DNA from: Actinoplanes sp. N902-109
GTDB lineage: Bacteria > Actinomycetota > Actinomycetes > Mycobacteriales > Micromonosporaceae
Direction: 5' to 3'
NCBI RefSeq assembly: GCF_000389965.1
Contig: NC_021191.1
Coordinates: forward strand, 5,953,501-6,017,500
Length of the DNA stretch: 64,000 nt
The notes under the pieces were generated by a model. That model was given only the letters and a program-made list of their open reading frames with translations, searched no databases and had not been told where the DNA came from. Positions within the stretch are counted from its first letter, which is position 1, and the number at the start of each line of letters is the position of its first letter. Shown in pieces: positions 30,871 to 37,331 of this stretch. The position numbers were made by a program, and so were the translations under genes.

Positions 30871-31048
30871 GCAGGACTGTTTCACCGCGGAAGCATGAGT
30901 GGGACCGTTTTCACCGCGGAAGCATGAGCGGGACCGTTTCACCGCGGAAGCATGAGCAGGACCGTTTCACCGCGGAAGCATGAGCAGGACCGTTTCACCG
31001 CGAACGCATGAGCAGGACCGTTTCACCGCGAACGCATGAGCAGGACCG
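30849..31048. repeat. Tandem array of a 28-bp unit, seven copies
   Basis: The core TTTCACCGCG recurs at 30852, 30880, 30909, 30937, 30965, 30993 and 31021 (spacings 28, 29, 28, 28, 28, 28), each followed by a GAAGCATGAGC-like segment. An eighth, diverged copy begins near 31048. There are no unique spacers. Confidence 0.9.
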
Positions 31049-31250
31049 TTACACCCGGAGGCAGGCGCGAGACCGTTATCGTCAGCGTCGCCCCGGAGCC
31101 AGACTCGGACCCGGCGTTCCGGGCAACGCTGCGGACGCGGGCTCGACGATGCCGGCACCGCTACGCACGCCGACCCGCCGATCCTGGCATCACTGCGGAC
31201 ACGGACCCGGGGACACGGCATCGCGCAGGCACGGACCCCGCCATCGCGCG

Positions 31251-31342
31251 GGCGCGGACCCGGCCACCGCACGGGCGCGGACCCGGCCACCGCACGGGCG
31301 CGGACCCGGCCACCGCACGGGCGCGGACCGGGCATCGCGCGA
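31251..31342. repeat. Tandem array of a 23-bp GC-rich unit, four copies
   Basis: GGCGCGGACC recurs at 31251, 31274, 31297 and 31320, each followed by GGCCACCGCACG or a variant. Diverged copies extend upstream to about 31200. Confidence 0.8.
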
Positions 31343-31386
31343 GCGCGGACCTGACACTGGGCGGCAAGGGCGCGGCCTTGCGTGGC

Positions 31387-31449
31387 GCGGACCCGGCACT
31401 GCTCGATGCGGACCCGGCACGACGCGGCGCGGACCCGGCACGACGCGGC
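31387..31449. repeat. Tandem array of a 21-bp unit, three copies
   Basis: GCGGACCCGGCAC starts at 31387, 31408 and 31429. The unit resembles the 23-bp array upstream, so both may derive from one ancestor. Confidence 0.7.
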
Positions 31450-31746
31450 GCAGGTGCCGGGATGACTTGTGTTGGCGTTCGAGGTCGCCCTGTACAGCGG
31501 GCCGCACAACACACGACGCAACGAATCACCCATGCTGCAGCCGGCCGAAGTGAGGTGCGGTGGTGCCCAGCTGTCGCCGTAGTCCCCGGCCGCTCGATGC
31601 TGTCAACTGCCGGTGTCCCGTCCGCCATGGACCTCATGAGCGCGCAGCAGCCGCCCCTGTCGCCGCTGACGATGACCCGCTCGTCGGCGTCGGCGGGGTG
31701 ATCAACGCAGGCGGACCGGCCATCACCCGCCAAGCAAAGGCTGGTG

Positions 31747-32178
31747 ATCGACCCGAACGGCACAACGGCCGGACAACCATCGCCCCGGCAAAGGCAAGCG
31801 GTTGACCGAAGCGGCACAACGACCAGACAACCACCGACCCGGCAAAGACAAGCAGTTGACCAAAGCGGCACAACCACCAGACAACCATCGCCCCGGCAAA
31901 GACAAGCAGTTGACCAAAGCGGCACAACGACCAGACAACCACCGACCCGGCAAAGACAAGCAGTTGACCGAAGCGGCACAACGACCAGACAACCACCGGC
32001 CCAGCAAAGACAAGCAGTTGACCGAAGCGGCACAACGGCCAGACAAAGCCCCGGCCCGGCAAAGGCAAGCAACCGACCGAAGCGACATGAAGCCCAGCGA
32101 CCACCGATCCAGCAACGGTGGGCGGTGGACCGAAGCGACATGAGGACCAAGCAACCACCGCCCCGGTGGCGGCTGGCG
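31747..32178. repeat. Tandem array of a 54-bp unit, about eight copies
   Basis: Copies start near 31747, 31801, 31855, 31909, 31963, 32017, 32071 and 32125. The unit contains GACCGAAGCGGCACAAC, then CCAGACAACCA, then CCGGCAAAGACAAGCAGTT, with scattered substitutions. A degenerate ninth copy reaches the stop codon of the HEAT-repeat gene at 32212. The unit is less GC-rich than the surroundings, and 54 bp equals 18 codons. Confidence 0.92.
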
Positions 32179-32211
32179 GTCGGCCGGAGTGGCGTGGGGC
32201 CAGGCGCTGCG

Positions 32212-34311
32212 CTACGGGATGGCGGTCAGCTCGTTGATGGTTTCGCGGATCTGCTGCTGGAGGCGTTCGTCGGACCAGACCAGCCGGTCGGCGTCGCTGC
32301 TGGCCTGCAGGCGCCGGTCGGTGGCGAGCAGTTCGCGGAGGTGGGGGATGGTCGCGGTGGCTCTCAGCTCGCGGATCGCCGCCAGCCCGAACCGGCCGGC
32401 GTAGTCGGTGACGCCCTCGACCAGCGGCTCGGTCAGCTCGTCGACCGGCACGCCCAGCCGGGCCAGCGCCCGCGCCGCCGCCACCCGGCACCAACGGTCG
32501 CCGAGGCGCTCCCGCAGCAACGGCACGCACCCGGCCAACTGGCTCCAGCCATCGCCGCCCACGACAGCACCGGCAGCGCCACCCACGACAGCGCCACCCA
32601 GGACAGCACCGGCAGCGCCACCCACATCAACGCCGGCATCGACGGGCAGGTCGGCCCGGGCATCGACGGCCAGGTCGGCGATCAGGTCGGCGGCGGCGCG
32701 GGCCGGGGTGTCGCCCTCGCTGAGCACCGCGCGCACGGTGGGCAGCACCGCCGGCACGCCGTCGAAGGCAGCCACCACCCGGGCCGACAGGATCTGAATC
32801 TCGCGGTGCGGGAAGATCGGGGCTGCCTCACCGGTCAGTTGTTCCCGTGCCGCCGGCAGCAGCGGACGCAGCGCCTCCCCCAGTTGCCCGACGAACGCCA
32901 TCGAGCCGCCGTAGCGGTGGCCGCCGCGGTCGAGCGCCTGCAGCACGGGCGCCGAGTCGCCGGTCAGGCGCCACACCGCCAGCGCGGCCGCGGTGTCGCC
33001 GTTGCTCGCCTGGTCGCGCAGGATCGGCTCGGCCTCCGGCAGATCGTGGCCGAGCCGCACCAGCGCCGCCGCGACGGGTGGGCCGGCGTGCGGCAGCGCG
33101 GCGATCAGCTCCGGCACCGCCTGCTCGGCGCACCACTCCCCCAGCACGGCGGCGAGCACGTCGGCCCGCTGGGGTTCGGCGGCCAGCCAGGCGCGTACCG
33201 CGGCCAGTGCCGCCGGGGTGCGCCGCGCGCCGTCGAGCAACCGGAAGCCGCGATGCCCGGCCGCTGCGGCCACGCAGACCGGTTCGACCCACCGGGGATC
33301 GCCGAGCCGCGCCAGCGCCCCGACGGCGTGATACTGCACCGTGTAGGCCGTCGCGTCGGCCACCGCCGGATAGTCGGCCGCAAGCTGGGCGAGGTCGTCC
33401 GCGTACGGCTGGGCTGCCGCGCCGAGATGGGCGAGGGCAACCACCGCTTTTTCCCGTACGGAAGGATCGGGGTCCTGCATCGCGGCGGCGACCAGCGGCA
33501 CCACCCGGACCGGCGCGGACCTGCTCTCGTCGCACCACTGGGAGGCGGCCCAGAGGGCGGTGCCCCGGGTGGCCGGCCGGGTTGCCCGCAGCCAGCGGTC
33601 GAGCAGCGCGAGCGGGTCGGGCGCACCCGGCAGCAGTTCGTCCGTCCAGTCAGGACTGTGCGCCCAGCAGTACTCGAGCTCGGCACCGTCGTCCAGCGCC
33701 GTCACGATCGCGTCGACCGCGCCGGCCGGCCACTCGCGGCCCGCGCGCAGCAGCGCCATCGCGGCCGCAACGCGCACCGGCGGCGCATCGCGGAGGACCG
33801 CTTCGGCGAGCACCGGCCCGGCACCCGCCGGATCGGCGACACCGAGCGCCAGCGCCAGCGAGGCCCGCACCGGGGCCTGGCCCTCGCCATGCCAGCGCTG
33901 CCACAGCACGGCGGCATCCGGCGCGGCCCGGGCCACCGCATAGGCGGCCGCCTCGCGCACCCCGGCCTGGTCGTCGTCGAGCAGGGCTTGCAGCTCCGGC
34001 GCCTGTGCGGCCACCGCCGCCCGCACCGCGGGGAACGAGCGCCCGTAGGCGTGCTGCGGATCGGCGAGCTGCCCGAGCATCCATACCAGCCCGGCGCGCC
34101 CGTGCGGCGCCGTGCGGGCCAGCCCGGCCAGCACCGGCACCGCGGCGACCGTGGCCGGGTAGACCGTGCCCTGGTGGAAGATGCTGCCGTACAGCTCCGA
34201 CACGGCCGCCTCCGCCACCTCCTCGTCCGGCGACGCCGCTTGCCGCAGCAGCTCCGGGGTGTCCAGCGCCTTGCCGTACGCATGCTCCAGATCGCCCCAC
34301 TCGATGACCAT
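32212..34311 (-). CDS. HEAT-repeat (PBS lyase-type) scaffold protein
   Basis: 699 residues from ATG 34311 (MVIEWGDLEHAYGKALDTPELLRQ); no ribosome site is evident. The protein is almost entirely short paired helices with HEAT signatures such as LLDDDQAGVREAAAYAVARA, AAMQDPDPSVREKAVVALAHLG and RWCRVAAARALARLGVP, spread over about 80-680. Near residue 560-585 there is an abrupt Gly/Ala/Val block (GGAAGAVLGGAVVGGAAG) that looks like an in-frame repeat expansion. Likely a cytoplasmic protein-protein interaction scaffold; partners unknown. Divergent from a GNAT gene 60 bp away. Its 3' end abuts the 54-bp repeat array. Confidence 0.83.
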   Translation of the reverse strand: MVIEWGDLEHAYGKALDTPELLRQAASPDEEVAEAAVSELYGSIFHQGTVYPATVAAVPVLAGLARTAPHGRAGLVWMLGQLADPQHAYGRSFPAVRAAVAAQAPELQALLDDDQAGVREAAAYAVARAAPDAAVLWQRWHGEGQAPVRASLALALGVADPAGAGPVLAEAVLRDAPPVRVAAAMALLRAGREWPAGAVDAIVTALDDGAELEYCWAHSPDWTDELLPGAPDPLALLDRWLRATRPATRGTALWAASQWCDESRSAPVRVVPLVAAAMQDPDPSVREKAVVALAHLGAAAQPYADDLAQLAADYPAVADATAYTVQYHAVGALARLGDPRWVEPVCVAAAAGHRGFRLLDGARRTPAALAAVRAWLAAEPQRADVLAAVLGEWCAEQAVPELIAALPHAGPPVAAALVRLGHDLPEAEPILRDQASNGDTAAALAVWRLTGDSAPVLQALDRGGHRYGGSMAFVGQLGEALRPLLPAAREQLTGEAAPIFPHREIQILSARVVAAFDGVPAVLPTVRAVLSEGDTPARAAADLIADLAVDARADLPVDAGVDVGGAAGAVLGGAVVGGAAGAVVGGDGWSQLAGCVPLLRERLGDRWCRVAAARALARLGVPVDELTEPLVEGVTDYAGRFGLAAIRELRATATIPHLRELLATDRRLQASSDADRLVWSDERLQQQIRETINELTAIP

Positions 34312-34371
34312 GCGCGGCACTCTGCCAGACGGGTACGACATTTCCGCGCGGGCCGCCACTACCATCGCCGG

Positions 34372-34842
34372 ATGACGAGTCTGGAGCGGCTGACCGCCGG
34401 GCACGCGGACGCGCTGCTGGCCTTCGAACGGGACAACCGGGCCTGGTTCGCCCGGTTCGTCACCGATCGTGGCGACGCCTACTTCGCCGGCTTCGCCGGG
34501 CATCATGCCGCGATGCTGGCCGAGCAGGACGCCGGCACCGGTCACTTCCACCTTCTGGTGACCAGCGACGGCGCGATCATCGGCCGGTTCAACCTCTTCG
34601 ACGTGCACGACGGGCAGGCTCGGCTCGGCTACCGCGTCGCCGAGCGGTTCAGCGGCCGAGGCCTGGCCAAGGAGGGCGTCCGCCAGGTGATCGCCCGGGC
34701 CCGCACCGAGTACCGGCTGCGCCGGTTGACCGCCGGGGCCTCCCCCGGCAACGCGGGCTCCCTCGCCGTGCTGCGCGGCACCGGCTTCACCGTGACCGGC
34801 CCCGATCAGCCCACCGGCCGGTGGCACGTCCTGGACCTGTGA
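34372..34842 (+). CDS. GNAT-family N-acetyltransferase
   Basis: 156 residues. GNAT elements: LVTSDGAIIGRFNLFDV (beta 4), YRVAERFSGRGLAKEGVRQVI (acetyl-CoA loop with R-G-L-A) and AGASPGNAGSLAVLRGTGF (the N-x-x-S-x-x-x-L signature). It resembles RimJ/RimL-like enzymes. There is no Shine-Dalgarno. TACCAT at 34360-34365 ends 6 nt before the ATG, which suggests a leaderless transcript. Substrate unknown. Confidence 0.86.
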   Translation: MTSLERLTAGHADALLAFERDNRAWFARFVTDRGDAYFAGFAGHHAAMLAEQDAGTGHFHLLVTSDGAIIGRFNLFDVHDGQARLGYRVAERFSGRGLAKEGVRQVIARARTEYRLRRLTAGASPGNAGSLAVLRGTGFTVTGPDQPTGRWHVLDL

Positions 34843-34925
34843 CCGGGCAGACCTGCGACCGGATGGACCTGTGACCGGATGGACCTGTAACCGGGCGGCC
34901 TATGACCGGGCGGCCTTATGACCGG
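34842..34925. repeat. 16-bp tandem repeat between convergent GNAT genes
   Basis: ACCGG recurs at 34842, 34858, 34874, 34890, 34905 and 34921 within a unit reading about GACCGGATGGACCTGT. The array fills the whole gap between the two stop codons and slightly overlaps the 3' end of the second gene. Confidence 0.75.
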
Positions 34926-35455
34926 GCCGGCCACTCCGTCGCGAGCAGGCCGAACAGCAGGTCGTCCGTCCACTCGTGCTTGCTCCAGGTGTGCTCGCGG
35001 CGGCAGCCCTCGCGGGTGAAGCCCACCCGTTCGAGCAGCTGGGCCGAGCGGACGTTGCGCGCGTCGCACTCCGCCGAGACCCGGTGCAGGCCGCGCACCT
35101 CGAACAGGTCGCGCAGCACCGCCCGTACGGCCTCGGTCGCATAGCCCTGCCCCTGATGCGCGGTGGCCAGGGTGTAACCGATCTCGGCCTGCCGGAGGTT
35201 GTCGGCCAGGTTCACCCCGACATCGCCGATCAGGGTACGGGTCGCGGTGTGCTCGATCGCCCACTGGAACCACCCGGGCATGGCCGGATCCGCGGCGATC
35301 ATCGTCTGCACGGCGTAGCGGGCCTTGTCGAGCGAGTACGGCGCGGTCCACGACTGGTAGCGGGCCACCGCGGGGTCCGACCTGTACGCCGCGAGCACCG
35401 CGGCGTCCTCGGCGCGGAAGCGGCGCAGCACGAGCCGCTCGGTGGCGATGAGCAC
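34916..35455 (-). CDS. GNAT-family N-acetyltransferase, RimJ/RimL-like
   Basis: 179 residues starting at GTG 35455, which overlaps the stop of the upstream phosphatase (TAGTG); coupling is likely. Signatures are ATERLVLRRFRAEDAAVLAAYRSDPAVARYQSW, LIGDVGVNL, the acetyl-CoA loop GYTLATAHQGQGYATEAVRAVL and DARNVRSAQLLERVGFTREG. The family acetylates protein N-termini or small molecules. Pairing with a PP2C phosphatase may be simple operon economy. Confidence 0.88.
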   Translation of the reverse strand: MLIATERLVLRRFRAEDAAVLAAYRSDPAVARYQSWTAPYSLDKARYAVQTMIAADPAMPGWFQWAIEHTATRTLIGDVGVNLADNLRQAEIGYTLATAHQGQGYATEAVRAVLRDLFEVRGLHRVSAECDARNVRSAQLLERVGFTREGCRREHTWSKHEWTDDLLFGLLATEWPARS

Positions 35456-36195
35456 TAAGCGTCCCCGGCGCCGGCCGCGTCGTCCTCGACGTCGGCCACG
35501 ATCACGGTGACGTTGTCCGGGGCGCCGGCCTCCAGAGTGCGGGCGATCAGCTCGGCCGCGCAGACCTGCCGGTCGGGGAACGAGCGCAGCGTCGCCGCGA
35601 TCACCTCGTCGTCGACGTAGTCGCTCAGCCCGTCGCTGCACAGCAGGAACCGGTCACCGGGACGCACCGGCACCATCCGGCCGGCCGGGCGGAATGGGCC
35701 GCCCTGCACCGCCTGGGTCACCAGCGCCCGCTGCGGGTGCCGGCGGGCGTCGTCCGGGGTCAGCACGCCCTGGTCGACCAGCGCCTGGACGTACGTGTCG
35801 TCCTTGGTGATCTGGGTCAGCTCGCCGTCGCGGACCAGGTAGCAGCGCGAGTCGCCGACGTTGAGCGCCGCCGCGCGGTCGCCGGCGAGCATCAGCGACG
35901 TCACGGTCGTGCCCATGCCGTCGCGGGCGTCGTCGTCCTTGACCGCGGCCTCGATCCGCTCGTTGGCCGTGCCCAGGGCCGCGATCAGGTCCTGCAGCGG
36001 CTCACCGGTGTCGGGCATGTCGTCGACCACCGCGACCGCGTTCACCAGGATCTCACTGGCCAGCTCCCCGGCGGGCAGCCCGCCCATGCCGTCGGCGACG
36101 ACCAGCAGCCTGCTGCCCACGAAGACGGCGTCCTCGTTGTTGGAGCGGACCAGGCCCTGGTCGGAGGCGGCAACCGCGCGTAGCACCAAGCTCAT
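35455..36195 (-). CDS. PP2C-family Ser/Thr phosphatase
   Basis: 246 residues from ATG 36195; the upstream open extension is not family-like. All metal-binding motifs are present: SDQGLVRSNNEDAVFVG, LLVVADGMGGLPAGELAS, DGMGTTVTSLML, ALNVGDSRCYLVRDGELTQIT, LLCSDGLSDYVDDEV and APDNVTVIVADV. The length is that of the minimal soluble PstP/Stp catalytic domain, without a transmembrane tail. It probably reverses Ser/Thr phosphorylation; two transmembrane kinases lie 16 kb away but no kinase is adjacent. Divergent from the LuxR-type regulator. Confidence 0.93.
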   Translation of the reverse strand: MSLVLRAVAASDQGLVRSNNEDAVFVGSRLLVVADGMGGLPAGELASEILVNAVAVVDDMPDTGEPLQDLIAALGTANERIEAAVKDDDARDGMGTTVTSLMLAGDRAAALNVGDSRCYLVRDGELTQITKDDTYVQALVDQGVLTPDDARRHPQRALVTQAVQGGPFRPAGRMVPVRPGDRFLLCSDGLSDYVDDEVIAATLRSFPDRQVCAAELIARTLEAGAPDNVTVIVADVEDDAAGAGDA

Positions 36196-36229
36196 GTCAC
36201 CAGCCTGCCAAAGGCCGCGAAGGATGTCT

Positions 36230-36250
36230 GTAGTACCTACTACGTAGTGT
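36230..36250. promoter_or_regulatory. Inverted repeat GTAGTA-CC-TACTAC and -10 element of the LuxR-type gene
   Basis: A perfect 6-bp inverted repeat (36230-36235 and 36238-36243) is followed by TAGTGT (36245-36250), 6 nt before GTG 36257. The palindrome overlaps the expected promoter of the regulator and lies 35 bp from the divergent phosphatase start, so autoregulation is plausible. Confidence 0.5.
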
Positions 36251-36256
36251 TGAGTG

Positions 36257-37267
36257 GTGATGCCGGTGCCGATGGTGGGTCGTGGGGACGCCCTGGAGGA
36301 GTTGCGGAACGCCTGGGAGCAGGCGCAGCTGCTCGGCCGGTGCGTGCCCGCGGTGATCACCGGGCTGCCCGGCACCGGCAAGAGCCGGCTGACCGCCGCC
36401 GCGGTGCAGGCCATGACGCCCGAGGTGGTGCTCTCCGGGTCCGCGAGGCTGCATAGTCCGGCTCCTTACGACTGGTTGGCCGCCGTGCTGGCCGGGCGCG
36501 GGCCGCGTCCGGAGCTTCCGGTGCCGCCGCAGGCGCTCGCGTGGCTCGCCCAGGATCCGGATGTCCCCCGGGAGCGTTACACGCCGGATGCGCTGCTGCG
36601 CCTCGCCGTGACCACGGTGCGCGCCCTCGCGGGCGGTCGTCCGAGCGTACTCATGGTGGAGGATCTCCATGCTCTCGACCCCGCCAGCTTGAGCCTCATC
36701 GCCGAGCTGGCCGGCGCGCCGCTGCCCGCCGTGCTGCTGGTCACCTCACGCCCGCCGGACGAGGCGGTCAACCCCAGGCTCACCGTGCGCACCCTCGAAC
36801 GCCTGGCCGGGGTGCCCGGCGCCGTGCGACGCCATCTGGCTGCCCTCAGCGCCGGCGAGGTGGGCCAGATAATGCAGCATCTGTACGGGTCGAGCACGCT
36901 CGCCGCCGCTGCGTGGCAGCACACCGGCGGCAACCCGTACCGGCTGACCGAGCTGCTCGCGATGGCCGGCACCGAGCAGGCCCTGGCGCAGCTGGTCCAC
37001 CCACCGGCCGGGCCCGCGGTGCCGGTCCCCGTCCCGGCCGCCCGCCGGCCCGCCGCCCTGACCGCCCCCGAGCAGGCCGCCCTGACCGCCCGCGAGCGCG
37101 AGGTGCTGGGCTGCCTGGCCGAGGGCATGTCGAACAAGCACATCGCCACCGCCCTGGGCATCTCGGTGCGCACGGTGACCGTGCACGTGTCCAACCTGCT
37201 CCGCAAGACCGGGGCGTCGTCGCGCACCGAGGCCGCGTTGTGGGCAGTGCAGCGCCCGGCCGGGTGA
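36257..37267 (+). CDS. LuxR-family ATPase regulator (short LAL/MalT-like)
   Basis: 336 residues if started at GTG 36257; GTG 36254 and ATG 36260 are alternatives. An AAA-type ATPase domain has Walker A VITGLPGTGKSRL and Walker B SVLMVEDLHALD, with LLVTSRP as sensor. About 40 Pro/Ala-rich residues lead to a C-terminal LuxR HTH (LTAREREVLGCLAEGMSNKHIATALGISVRTVTVHVSNLLRKTGASSRTEAA). It lacks the long TPR/helical sensor region of full LAL regulators, so ATP binding may be sensed directly. Target genes unknown. Confidence 0.88.
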   Translation: MMPVPMVGRGDALEELRNAWEQAQLLGRCVPAVITGLPGTGKSRLTAAAVQAMTPEVVLSGSARLHSPAPYDWLAAVLAGRGPRPELPVPPQALAWLAQDPDVPRERYTPDALLRLAVTTVRALAGGRPSVLMVEDLHALDPASLSLIAELAGAPLPAVLLVTSRPPDEAVNPRLTVRTLERLAGVPGAVRRHLAALSAGEVGQIMQHLYGSSTLAAAAWQHTGGNPYRLTELLAMAGTEQALAQLVHPPAGPAVPVPVPAARRPAALTAPEQAALTAREREVLGCLAEGMSNKHIATALGISVRTVTVHVSNLLRKTGASSRTEAALWAVQRPAG

Positions 37268-37331
37268 TCATCTTCGCGCCGGGCGCGGGGTGCCGCGACA
37301 AGTGTCGTACCCCCCGGGCACAATCGTGGCC

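Larger units (their letters stand above)
30626..32211. other. Gene-free, repeat-rich island
   Basis: No convincing gene lies between the MFS remnant and the HEAT-repeat gene. Open frames on both strands are long only because the DNA is GC-rich and because a 54-bp repeat is a multiple of three. They show Arg/Pro/His or Cys/Val low complexity, no ribosome sites and no family resemblance. The content is several separate tandem arrays, listed individually. Confidence 0.7.

Noticed and set aside
30849..31048. CRISPR array
   Set aside because: 28-bp units lie head to tail with no unique spacers, and there are no cas genes.
31161..32150. Cys-rich minus-strand protein of 329 residues
   Set aside because: It consists of the translated 54-bp repeat plus GC-rich filler. 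No start signal was seen; kept only as a question in the repeat finding.
31744..34371. Upstream 876 codons of a plus-strand frame running into the GNAT gene
   Set aside because: Antisense to the HEAT-repeat gene and built partly from the 54-bp array. Only the last 156 codons show a real (GNAT) family.
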